Assembly (NCBI GenBank): GCA_023416275.1
Contig: JAEZIB010000088.1
Location: 1-24,562, forward strand
From: Bacillota bacterium
Lineage (GTDB): Bacteria > Bacillota > Clostridia > Acetivibrionales > DSM-1351
Reading direction: 5' to 3'
Length of the DNA stretch: 24,562 nt
Shown here: piece after piece, positions 15,162 to 22,771 of the stretch
Layout: every line of letters starts with the position of its first letter
How positions within the stretch are numbered: position 1 is the first letter of the stretch
The notes under the pieces: generated by a model
Database searches by the model: none
Seen by the model: only the letters and a program-made list of their open reading frames with translations
Told to the model about the DNA's origin: nothing
Translations under genes and position numbers: made by a program

Positions 15162-16110
15162 CAGATTTCTTCTTATAAAGGCATTAGGTAAAAGTATTTG
15201 GACAGATGTAGACCATGTTATTTGTCAAACCTTTGCTGCTGAACTTACAGACCGTATTCCAATTGTATATTGGGGAATGGAAAGTAATTATAGTGTAGCT
15301 ATAGATACAAATTCATATGAACTATTCTTTGAACCGATATCCCAATATAATATACATGATATTACTCGCAGAGAGTATACCTTTTATCCACCAGTTTGGA
15401 AATATGAAAATCTTTTGGCAGAGGATACTGACAGATTCAAAATGGAAAACCGTGATTTAAGCAGTCTTATGCGAAGTGATGCAAATGTTGTAGTAAGCGA
15501 TGTTTATTATCCTTTAAGAGCGCTAATACCCTGGATTAAAAAGAGTCACTGGGCTTACGGTAAAACACCCTATCAGATATATCGCCAGCTTTTTGACAAG
15601 TATTTAAAACTTCAACCTGCTATAAAAAGAGAGATTCAGAAATATGTAAATATGAATCCCAATTTCAGAGATGAAAGACCCATCATTGGTGTCCATGTCC
15701 GAGGTAATTCAATTGCAAATGAAGTTGCCCAAATATATGACCTGAATGAGTTTTATAAGCCAAATGTGTGGCAATTTGTTGTTAGATATAATGCAAGACA
15801 TGTATTTGTAATAACAGATTCTTCTAAAATTCTAAGACAGTATAAAAGGCTTTACGACAAGAAGGGGATGCTGCTTTATACAGATAGTAAAAAGGTTTCT
15901 TTTAAAGAGCGTATTGCCACTTGTCTGCTTGATTATCCAAATAAAAGGCATAAGGGTGTTGAGCTTGTAAAAGATACTATTGAAATTATTAAAGATACCT
16001 ATCTGGCAGCACAGTGCGACTTTTTTATAGGTAACGGGTATTCAAGCTTATCCAATACTGTGATGCGCCTGAGAGATTGGCCAGAGACAAATATAAAGCT
16101 TTTATATTAA
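15151..16110 (+). CDS. Glycosyltransferase paralog 3, altered active-site motif
   Basis: 319 residues, third tandem paralog: NRFLLIKALG, WTDVDHVICQTFAAE, DRIPIVYWG. The motif that reads HxRxxD in the other two is HVRGNS here (182-187), losing the acidic residue. In the donor-site region it has a tandem duplication: VELVKDT then IEIIKDT (residues 270-283) before YLAAQCDFFIGNGYSS. ATG 15151 was chosen because CGGAGG lies upstream and it aligns with the starts of the paralogs. It may have a different donor, a different chemistry, or a non-catalytic role. Confidence 0.72.
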   Translation: MSTNRFLLIKALGKSIWTDVDHVICQTFAAELTDRIPIVYWGMESNYSVAIDTNSYELFFEPISQYNIHDITRREYTFYPPVWKYENLLAEDTDRFKMENRDLSSLMRSDANVVVSDVYYPLRALIPWIKKSHWAYGKTPYQIYRQLFDKYLKLQPAIKREIQKYVNMNPNFRDERPIIGVHVRGNSIANEVAQIYDLNEFYKPNVWQFVVRYNARHVFVITDSSKILRQYKRLYDKKGMLLYTDSKKVSFKERIATCLLDYPNKRHKGVELVKDTIEIIKDTYLAAQCDFFIGNGYSSLSNTVMRLRDWPETNIKLLY

Positions 16111-16116
16111 ATGGAA

Positions 16117-16175
16117 ACTTTCCATTGATAAGTTTAAATACCTACAATCTTTTAGATGGGAAAGTTGAGTGTTAA
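16117..16175. repeat. Palindromic intergenic element copy
   Basis: Arms AACTTTCC and GGGAAAGTTGAGTGTTAA enclose a core reading TTGATAAGTTTAAATACCTA, shared with the elements at 17976 and 19782. It directly follows the glycosyltransferase genes. Both arms and core are conserved. Confidence 0.6.
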
Positions 16176-16422
16176 ATATTTAAACCATTTGTGAGTGATT
16201 TCTAACAGAATATGGCTTTATATCAATGCTTCATACGTCTTAGTAAAGTATAAGTATATTCACCTATAGGTATTTTTTAAGAACAGGATAATATAAAATT
16301 TAAGGTCTGATTATAATTCCCAATAAACTCATGAAAAAAATTGTGTAAAGCTAACATAGTGTAACCATAAAGCATATGATGAAGTATATTCAAAATTTAT
16401 ATAGGCGAAAGGAGATATTTCG
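16176..16422. other. Intergenic DNA before the DNRLRE gene
   Basis: A/T-rich. A sigma-K -10-like CATAGTGTA occurs at 16355-16363, but the -35 AC is missing at the expected distance. A GAAAGGAGATATT ribosome binding site precedes the next gene. No coding region recognised. Confidence 0.35.
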
Positions 16423-17340
16423 ATGTCAATTATTACTCTTATTCAGATTTTTGATGACGTATACATTGACTCATCACAACCTGATACAAATTTCAGCAAT
16501 TCAACAGTTTTGTGGGTTGGGAAACAGGAAAATGGGGCACTTCAAAGGTCGCTACTAAAATGTGATTTAAGCTTTATACCTGCAGGTTCAAAAATTATTA
16601 CAGCCAATTTGAATGTTTATCTTGATTATGATGCAAGTGAAATGGAAATTCAGGAAACTATTACACCATATGCTATTACAGATGATTGGGATGTTTCAAC
16701 AGTTACATGGAATAATCAGCCTGCGATAAGCAATTCTATTAGAGGCTTTACAACTAATCTGTCTACTCCGGGATATTATTGCTTTATGATAACGGATTTT
16801 GTAGAACGATGGGTTAACCAAGGGTTTGCTAATAATGGCTTAGAACTAAAATCTGACGAAATAAATATTGATGATAACAAGCGTTTTGTTAGCAGCGACG
16901 AAATGGAAGTTGAGAAACAGTCCTTTAAGCCTGTTTTTGTGGTTCAGTATGAGCCTCTTCAGACAGAACAAGATGATAAAGATGGTATGGATTTAAAGCC
17001 TCCAGTGAATGCTCAACCAATTATTGCAGGGAAAAGTACAGATACAGACCATGAGGAGGTAACTACCACTGATGAATACCAGACTACAATGATAAGAGAT
17101 ACTTCTGATAAGACACATGTAAGCTTTTTTGTGAATAATTTATCTGAGAACCTGGCTGACGTTGGAATTGAAGTTAGCTCCGATGGTGTAAATTTTCTAA
17201 GGCAGAGCTATGATCCAATTCCTCAAGGGCTTGAAATATTTATACCTTATTACTATGCACCTTATACCCGTTTATACTATAAGTCTAAATTAGAGGGAGA
17301 ACATACAAAACTGAGCATAGATTTTGTTTCTCAAACCTAA
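16423..17340 (+). CDS. DNRLRE-type surface protein with C-terminal beta domain
   Basis: 305 residues. Residues 1-175 resemble the DNRLRE domain, a beta-rich module found in bacterial surface proteins: SSQPDTNFSNSTVLWVG near the N-terminus, RSLLKCDLSFIP, VSTVTWNNQPAI, and DFVERWVNQGFANNGLELKS. A polar linker (about 176-210) leads to a second beta-rich domain (211-305) resembling DUF6385-type modules of clostridial proteins. No signal peptide is visible, so it may be released by mother-cell lysis or assembled on spores; this is inference. The start has AAAGGAG at a good distance. It sits between the glycosyltransferases and the DivIVA-like gene. Confidence 0.75.
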   Translation: MSIITLIQIFDDVYIDSSQPDTNFSNSTVLWVGKQENGALQRSLLKCDLSFIPAGSKIITANLNVYLDYDASEMEIQETITPYAITDDWDVSTVTWNNQPAISNSIRGFTTNLSTPGYYCFMITDFVERWVNQGFANNGLELKSDEINIDDNKRFVSSDEMEVEKQSFKPVFVVQYEPLQTEQDDKDGMDLKPPVNAQPIIAGKSTDTDHEEVTTTDEYQTTMIRDTSDKTHVSFFVNNLSENLADVGIEVSSDGVNFLRQSYDPIPQGLEIFIPYYYAPYTRLYYKSKLEGEHTKLSIDFVSQT

Positions 17341-17430
17341 ACATGAATCTTAGAAACAAATCAATTTTCGCATATATTTCATTGTTTTGAATATATATTA
17401 ATATGATTGTAAATGTAGGAGTGAATTAAG

Positions 17431-17883
17431 ATGAATTATACCCCTGAGGAGTTAAGAGGCATATGTCTAAAAAGGTCCTTCTTTGATGGTTACTGTAAAA
17501 AGCAGGTTGATAATTTGCTTGCTTTGATTAGTGAAGATTACGCTAGACAACAGAAAGAAAATGAAGAGCTGAAAAACAAAATATCTGCTCAAATTGAAGC
17601 AATTAGCCACTATAAGCTTCTCGAGGAATCACTTCAGCATTCAATTCTTGTTGCACAGCATACAAGTGAACAGGTTAAAGCGAATGCATGTGAAAAGGCT
17701 AAGTTTATAACCGAGGAAGCAGAAGCCAATGCTAAAAAACTTTTGGAGGAGGCAAATCTGGAGGTAATCAAGTGCAGATCTAAATGTGAAGAACTAAAGG
17801 CAGAAATAATATCATTTAAGTCAAAGTCAGAATTAATGTTGCAGGCACAATTGAAAATTTTAAAACAGATGTTTCCAGAATAA
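17431..17883 (+). CDS. DivIVA-like coiled-coil protein
   Basis: 150 residues. The first 35 (GICLKRSFFDGYCKKQVDNL) match the DivIVA N-terminal membrane-binding motif, in which a GY-type loop inserts into curved membrane. The rest is a long coiled coil rich in Glu, Lys and Ala (about 36-145), including an ANACEKAKFITEEAEANAKK stretch typical of DivIVA/SepF-associated proteins. It is shorter than cell-division DivIVA. It may help position the surface-assembly machinery encoded around it; that is inference. Start ATG follows GTAGGAGTG; a terminator hairpin follows the gene. Confidence 0.8.
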   Translation: MNYTPEELRGICLKRSFFDGYCKKQVDNLLALISEDYARQQKENEELKNKISAQIEAISHYKLLEESLQHSILVAQHTSEQVKANACEKAKFITEEAEANAKKLLEEANLEVIKCRSKCEELKAEIISFKSKSELMLQAQLKILKQMFPE

Positions 17884-17896
17884 CGTGTTGCTACAT

Positions 17897-17968
17897 AAAA
17901 AAGGGGAAGTCTATTTAGTAAAATGAACCTATGACAAGGACATTTTATTGAGAGACTACCTCTTTTTA
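17897..17968 (+). terminator. Long hairpin terminator after the DivIVA-like gene
   Basis: AAAAAGGGG pairs with the CTCTTTTT end, AGTCT with AGACT and TAAAATG with CATTTTA, giving a long interrupted stem ending in TTTTTATT. It lies 14 bases after the stop codon. Confidence 0.6.
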
Positions 17969-17975
17969 TTAATTT

Positions 17976-18016
17976 CCCCAACTTTCCTTTGATAAGTTTG
18001 AGCACCTATAACTTTA
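17976..18016. repeat. Palindromic intergenic element, truncated copy
   Basis: The left arm CCCAACTTTCC and the core TTGATAAGTTTGAGCACCTA are present, but the right arm GGGAAAGTTGAG is missing. It follows directly on the terminator of the DivIVA-like gene. Confidence 0.5.
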
Positions 18017-18040
18017 TCAGACAATAAGTACAAAGATGAA

Positions 18041-18068
18041 ACATATCAATCAGTCAAAACATATAATA
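18041..18068 (+). promoter_or_regulatory. Candidate sigma-K-type promoter for the wlb-like genes
   Basis: AC (18041-18042), 17 bp, CATATAATA (18060-18068) fits AC-N16/17-CATANNNTA and has the same 17-bp spacing as the site before the glycosyltransferases. It lies about 47 bases before the GTG start. Confidence 0.4.
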
Positions 18069-18115
18069 TAAGAGTACTACAAATAGGCTGTACTTGTGCC
18101 TAAAGGGGTAGAAAT

Positions 18116-19192
18116 GTGAGATATGCATTAATTGGCTGTGGTCGTATATCGCCTAATCACATAGCAGCGGCTGTTAATAATAATCTTGATATAGTGGCTT
18201 TATGTGACCTTGCCCAAGATAATATTGAATACATACTATCAAAATTAAATATTTTAAAACCTATTTGCAAATACACTGATTATAAGCAAATGCTGGAAAA
18301 AGAAAAGCCTGAGCTTGTTGCAATTGCTACTGAAAGTGGCAAGCATGCACACATCGCTCTTGATTGTATTGAAGCAGGCTGCAATTTAATTATTGAGAAG
18401 CCAATTGCGCTTTCACTTGAAGATGCAGAGGCTATCATAAAAAAAGCTGAACAAAAGGGTGTTAAGGTTTGTGTTTGCTATCAGAACAGATTTAATAAAT
18501 CAATCCAAAAGATTAGAGAAGCCGTTGAAGAAGGTCGTTTTGGCAGACTTCTTTATGGCACAGCCCATATTCGTTGGAACAGAGGAGAGGATTATTATAA
18601 ACAAGCTAAATGGAGGGGAACTTGGGAGCAGGACGGCGGCGCACTTATGAATCAGTGCATTCATAATATTGATTTATTATGTTGGATGATGGGAAATGAA
18701 ATGATAGAGGTTGTTGGAATGACAGATAATTTAATGCATAGCTTTATAGAAGCAGAAGACTTAGGTATGGCGTTGGTTAGATTTTCTAATGGGAGCTACG
18801 GAATTATTGAGGGGACTACAAATATATATCCCAATAACCTTGAAGAAACTCTGTATATATTTGGAGAAAGGGGAACAGTAAAAGCTGGTGGGAAATCTGT
18901 GAATATAATTGAAGAATGGCAATTTGCTGACAATCTTGATGACTCAGAAGAGGTAAAGTTAAAATATCATGAGAATCCTGAGAATGTATATGGCTTTGGG
19001 CATAATCCTTTGTATGCAGATATGATTGATGCTATTAAAACTAATAGAGAACCATATGTTACAGCTAGGGATGGGAAAAAATCCTTAGAACTTGTCCTTG
19101 CCATTTATAAATCTGCAGCTGAGGGAAAGTGCATAAAACTTCCACTAGATAGCTGCAGCACTATAGATTTCAAAGGCAGGTTTAGTATATGA
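18116..19192 (+). CDS. Gfo/Idh/MocA sugar 3-dehydrogenase, WlbA-like
   Basis: 358 residues. The NAD-binding Rossmann motif GCGRIS is at residues 7-12, the family motif EKP with its lysine at 94-96, and QCIHNID with a candidate catalytic His183. In WlbA/WbpB this enzyme oxidises C3 of UDP-GlcNAc-uronic acid as the first step toward a 2,3-diacetamido sugar. The gene order here (dehydrogenase, acetyltransferase, aminotransferase) is the same trio. The exact nucleotide sugar is not certain; related enzymes act on dTDP sugars. GTG start with AAAGGGG upstream; its last codons overlap the next gene by 4 bases, so translation is coupled. Confidence 0.85.
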   Translation: MRYALIGCGRISPNHIAAAVNNNLDIVALCDLAQDNIEYILSKLNILKPICKYTDYKQMLEKEKPELVAIATESGKHAHIALDCIEAGCNLIIEKPIALSLEDAEAIIKKAEQKGVKVCVCYQNRFNKSIQKIREAVEEGRFGRLLYGTAHIRWNRGEDYYKQAKWRGTWEQDGGALMNQCIHNIDLLCWMMGNEMIEVVGMTDNLMHSFIEAEDLGMALVRFSNGSYGIIEGTTNIYPNNLEETLYIFGERGTVKAGGKSVNIIEEWQFADNLDDSEEVKLKYHENPENVYGFGHNPLYADMIDAIKTNREPYVTARDGKKSLELVLAIYKSAAEGKCIKLPLDSCSTIDFKGRFSI

Positions 19193-19758
19193 GTATTTTT
19201 TTGCATGAAAGCAGCTATATTGACGAGGATGTCACAATAGGTGATGGAACTAAGATTTGGCATTTCAGCCATATTCAGAAGGGTTCAAGACTTGGCGAAA
19301 ACTGTACTATAGGTCAGAATGTTAATATTTCGAATAACGTAATAATAGGAAACAATGTTAAAATTCAAAACAATGTTTCGGTCTATGAAGGCGTAGAATT
19401 AGAAGACTATGTGTTTTGTGGCCCTTCAATGGTTTTTACAAATGATTTGACTCCTAGAAGCAAGTATCCAAAGGGAGCAGCAGGCTATAAAAGAACTCTA
19501 GTTAAATATGGGGCTTCTATAGGGGCAAATGCAACTATTGTATGTGGTCACACATTAGGGAAATGGTCCATGATTGCAGCCGGAACAGTTGTAACAAAGG
19601 ATGTTTACGATTATGCGCTTATGATGGGTGTACCTGCAAAGCAAACAGGCTGGGTCTGCGAATGTGGACTTAGACTTAAGGAAGGCTATAGTTGCAAGGC
19701 ATGTGGGCGGAGATATGAATTATTGAATAAACAGCTTCAAGAAATACAGCAGGATTGA
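19189..19758 (+). CDS. Left-handed beta-helix sugar N-acetyltransferase, WlbB-like
   Basis: 189 residues made of hexapeptide repeats (IGDGTKIW, LGENCTIGQNVNISNNVIIGNNVKIQNN), the acetyl-CoA-dependent beta-helix fold. It resembles WlbB/WbpD, which acetylates the 3-amino group made by the aminotransferase. The segment FTNDLTPRSKYP (Asn85) matches the family's active-site loop. At the C-terminus is a possible zinc-binding cluster, Cys157, Cys159, Cys169 and Cys172, as CxC...CxxC. The ATG overlaps the previous gene's stop. Confidence 0.87.
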   Translation: MSIFLHESSYIDEDVTIGDGTKIWHFSHIQKGSRLGENCTIGQNVNISNNVIIGNNVKIQNNVSVYEGVELEDYVFCGPSMVFTNDLTPRSKYPKGAAGYKRTLVKYGASIGANATIVCGHTLGKWSMIAAGTVVTKDVYDYALMMGVPAKQTGWVCECGLRLKEGYSCKACGRRYELLNKQLQEIQQD

Positions 19759-19781
19759 AAGATATATGGGTAACCAAAATT

Positions 19782-19849
19782 AATAACTCAACTTTCCATT
19801 GATAGGTTTAAACACCTACAATTTTTAACTGGGAAAGTTGAGTTAATAA
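19782..19849. repeat. Palindromic intergenic element, best copy
   Basis: Arms ACTCAACTTTCC and GGGAAAGTTGAGTTAATAA form a stem of about 12 bp. The core contains a second small hairpin, TAGGT-TTAAAC-ACCTA. It separates the acetyltransferase and aminotransferase genes of what is otherwise one pathway. Confidence 0.65.
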
Positions 19850-19880
19850 ACTGAAAAAATTAAATACGGAGGTACTATAA

Positions 19881-21020
19881 ATGGTAATGCGAGATTTAAA
19901 GGCACAATATAACAGACATAAAAACGAAATAGATGCTGCAATACATAGAGTTTTAGAAAGTGGCAGCTTCATTGGTGGGAATGAAGTAGATATTTTAGAA
20001 AAAAGGCTGGCAGAATATGTTGGAGTTAAGCATTGCATTTCCTGTGCTAACGGAACGGAAGCAATGACTCTAGTGTTGATGGCTTGGGATATTAAAGAAG
20101 GCGATGCTGTATATGTGCCAGACTTTACTTTTTTTTCAACTGGAGAAGTAGTTTCTCTTAGAAAAGCAACTCCTGTCTTTGTGGATGTAGATAATGACAC
20201 CTTTAATATAGACACCGTTAAGCTTGAAGATGCAATTTTAAGGACTTTAGAGGAAGGTTTATTGACACCTAAGGCTATAATTCCTGTTGATATATTTGGC
20301 TTGCCTGCAAACCATTTTGAAATTGAAAGAATTGCAAAGAAATATAATCTTTTAATACTAGAAGATGGAGCGCAGGGGTTCGGTGGAAGTATAAACGGGA
20401 AAAAGGCTTGCAGCTTTGGGAATGCTGCCACTACTTCCTTTTTTCCTGCAAAGCCATTAGGCTGCTATGGAGATGGCGGAGCAATTTTCACTAATGATGA
20501 TGGGCTGGCTGAAATATTAAATTCATATAAAGTCCATGGAAAGGGAAACAACAAATATGATAATATAAGAATTGGTGTTAATTCACGGCTTGATACACTT
20601 CAAGCTGCTGTTTTAAATGTAAAGCTAAATGCTTTTACAGAACATGAGCTTGATGATGTGAACAGAGCATATAGGCTCTATAATGAAAGACTTGAGGGAA
20701 TTGTAACTGTTCCAAAAATTCCGTCAGGCTGTGTATCCAGCTTCGCTCAATATACAATAAAACTTAATAGCGCTGAAGAGAGAGGAATACTTCAAACAAA
20801 GCTCAAAGAGAAGAATATTCCCAGCATGATTTATTACATTAAGCCAATGCATAAGCAGCAAGCTTTTTCAGATTTAGATTTTAATGAGTCAGATTATAGT
20901 GTTACCAATAAGTTGTGCGATATAGTATTATCACTTCCAATGCACCCATACATATCAGATACTGATATTGAAATAATAACCTGTGTAATAGCAGATGCTT
21001 TACTATATAGAAATTATTAG
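19881..21020 (+). CDS. DegT/DnrJ/EryC1-type sugar aminotransferase, WlbC-like
   Basis: 379-residue PLP enzyme that installs an amino group on a keto nucleotide sugar, here most likely at C3. The start DLKAQYNRHKNEIDAAI, CISCANGTEAMTL (52-64), the PLP-contacting EDGAQGFGG (161-169, Asp162 and Gln165) and SFFPAKPLGCYGDGGA with the Schiff-base Lys191 are all family hallmarks, closest in feel to WlbC/WbpE. ATG 19881 has ACGGAGG upstream. The 122-base gap to the acetyltransferase is filled by the palindromic element. A long open frame on the opposite strand is only a shadow. Confidence 0.9.
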   Translation: MVMRDLKAQYNRHKNEIDAAIHRVLESGSFIGGNEVDILEKRLAEYVGVKHCISCANGTEAMTLVLMAWDIKEGDAVYVPDFTFFSTGEVVSLRKATPVFVDVDNDTFNIDTVKLEDAILRTLEEGLLTPKAIIPVDIFGLPANHFEIERIAKKYNLLILEDGAQGFGGSINGKKACSFGNAATTSFFPAKPLGCYGDGGAIFTNDDGLAEILNSYKVHGKGNNKYDNIRIGVNSRLDTLQAAVLNVKLNAFTEHELDDVNRAYRLYNERLEGIVTVPKIPSGCVSSFAQYTIKLNSAEERGILQTKLKEKNIPSMIYYIKPMHKQQAFSDLDFNESDYSVTNKLCDIVLSLPMHPYISDTDIEIITCVIADALLYRNY

Positions 21021-21021
21021 G

Positions 21022-21050
21022 TTGACTTAAATTATAACATTTGATACTAT
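21022..21050 (+). promoter_or_regulatory. Vegetative-type promoter
   Basis: TTGACT (21022-21027), exactly 17 bp, TACTAT (21045-21050). This would start transcription about 35 bases before the following gene and implies control separate from the sugar genes. Confidence 0.55.
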
Positions 21051-21091
21051 CATTTTTAATGTAATAATTAGTAATAATAGGAGAAATGACT

Positions 21092-21658
21092 GTGATAAAA
21101 TTGAGGGATAACAAATCCAATATTATTTGTGTAGTAATGGCAATAGTCTTATTAATATCAATAATAAATAGTGTTTATTTAAATATGCAGAACCAAAAAT
21201 TAAGAAATGAGGATATACGGCAAATGTATTCTGAATGGTATGCGGTATATCATATGTCTGAGTATGTAGATAAATATATTAATAGCGGTAGTAATAATGG
21301 AGAAAGGTACATATTATATGTAAATCAAGTATGCCATCATTTTCAATTATCAGTAACTCCAAGTGAAATTAAGGGTACTATGTCTAATGTGCTGGTTTTA
21401 TCATATGATCCTTTGTTTTCTAATTTAGCAAATGCAGAAGAAAATTTAAATAGGGAAAAGGCCATAGAGCTATTGAAACAAATGAATAGTGAGTTGTTAG
21501 CTATAAGCAAAAATATTATGGAAACGAAGGAAGAGGAAAAAGAAAAACTGCTAGACCACTCATCGCCACTGTATAATGAGGTGAATACTAGAGTAAAGGA
21601 TTTTTCTATTAAATATAATAAGTTAGTAGATGATTATTTCAGAACTTACTCAAAATAA
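21092..21658 (+). CDS. Membrane-anchored protein of unknown function
   Basis: About 188 residues. A short cytoplasmic start (IKLRDNKSN) is followed by one hydrophobic segment (IICVVMAIVLLISIINSVYL), then a polar, helical, extracytoplasmic domain rich in Glu, Lys and Asn with no cysteine beyond a single one at VNQVCHH. I do not recognise the family. GTG at 21092 is preferred over ATG at 21086 because GGAG would be only two bases from the ATG. A vegetative-type promoter lies upstream and a terminator downstream, so it is probably a single-gene unit. Its relation to the glycan genes is unclear. Confidence 0.65.
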   Translation: MIKLRDNKSNIICVVMAIVLLISIINSVYLNMQNQKLRNEDIRQMYSEWYAVYHMSEYVDKYINSGSNNGERYILYVNQVCHHFQLSVTPSEIKGTMSNVLVLSYDPLFSNLANAEENLNREKAIELLKQMNSELLAISKNIMETKEEEKEKLLDHSSPLYNEVNTRVKDFSIKYNKLVDDYFRTYSK

Positions 21659-21688
21659 GCTTTATCAGTTTAAAAATCAACATATATA

Positions 21689-21725
21689 AGCCCTCTAGTC
21701 AAGCTGATATTTGACTGGAGGGCTA
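21689..21725. terminator. Bidirectional terminator between convergent genes
   Basis: AGCCCTC-AGTCAA pairs with TTGACT-GAGGGCT around an 8-base loop with one mismatch. It lies between a plus-strand gene and the minus-strand fcl gene and can serve both. Confidence 0.7.
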
Positions 21726-21789
21726 AGTTTATTAAACGATAAAGTTTAGATAGTAGAATAGAAGTGATTTAATTAAAAATACCATCTAG

Positions 21790-22722
21790 TTAAGATAAAA
21801 TATAATCTAGATAATACTGATATTCTCGCCGTATACCCTCTTCTATATTAATCTTTGGTGACCAGCCAGTTTCTTGTATTTTAGAATTATGTAGTACTCT
21901 TCTAGGGGTACCATCTGGCTTGCTAGTATCAAATACAATATCACCGCCATAGCCTATAACTTTTTTAATTATATGTGCCAAATCATGAATACTAATCTCA
22001 TTACCTGAGCCTATATTTATAAAATCATTTCCCTCATAGTTCTGCATCAAATAGAAACAAGCATCTGCAAGATCATCCACATATAGGAATTCCCTTAACG
22101 GAGTACCCGTTCCCCACAGTTCCACAAGAGGTTTGTTTTCAAGCTTTGCTTTGTGTAGCTTAATAATCATTGATGGGATAACGTGAGAATTATATGCATC
22201 AAAGGTGTCTTTAATACCATATAGACTGGCAGGCATGGCACAGATAAATTTTGTACCGTATTGCTTATTATATGATTGACACATATTAATTCCTGATATC
22301 TTAGCAAGTGCATAGGGTTCATTTGTAGGCTCCAATAGACCTGTGAGAAGGTATTCCTCCTTTATAGGCTGTGGGCAGGTTTTAGGATAAATACAGGAGC
22401 TGCCTAGAAACATGAGCTTCTTAACATTGTTCCTGTAGGCACTTCTTATTACGTTACATTCAATTAGCATATTTTCCATAATGAAATCTGCGGGATATGA
22501 GTTGTTAGCGTGTATACCGCCAACTTTGGCAGCAGCTAAAAAAACGTAATCGGGCTTTTGCTCTTCAAAAAATTTATCAGTTGCTGCTTGGTCTGTTAAA
22601 TCAAGCTCCTTGTGAGTTTTCAATATTAAATTAGAATATCCGTTGCGCTCAAGGCATCTTACTATAGCAGAGCCTACCATTCCATTATGGCCGGCCACAT
22701 AGATTTTACTTTTTATATCCAT
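21790..22722 (-). CDS. fcl: GDP-L-fucose synthase
   Basis: 310-residue SDR enzyme that epimerises and reduces GDP-4-keto-6-deoxymannose to GDP-L-fucose with NADPH. The nucleotide motif VAGHNGMVGSA is at residues 9-19 and AAAKVGGIHANN at 63-74. The catalytic set is GSSCIYP (107-113) and YALAK (Tyr137, Lys141). All family residues I can check are present, and the length is normal. The start has AGAGGTGAC upstream and lies about 49 bases after gmd on the same strand, forming a two-gene operon. Confidence 0.96.
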   Translation of the reverse strand: MDIKSKIYVAGHNGMVGSAIVRCLERNGYSNLILKTHKELDLTDQAATDKFFEEQKPDYVFLAAAKVGGIHANNSYPADFIMENMLIECNVIRSAYRNNVKKLMFLGSSCIYPKTCPQPIKEEYLLTGLLEPTNEPYALAKISGINMCQSYNKQYGTKFICAMPASLYGIKDTFDAYNSHVIPSMIIKLHKAKLENKPLVELWGTGTPLREFLYVDDLADACFYLMQNYEGNDFINIGSGNEISIHDLAHIIKKVIGYGGDIVFDTSKPDGTPRRVLHNSKIQETGWSPKINIEEGIRREYQYYLDYILS

Positions 22723-22771
22723 ATCCTTGTCACCTCTGATATTTGGACTGTTTTAGAATATTTAATTTAAC

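Noticed and set aside
19808..20431. 207-codon open frame antisense to the aminotransferase gene
   Set aside because: It lies wholly opposite a well-supported PLP enzyme gene, has biased low-complexity composition and lacks a ribosome binding site.
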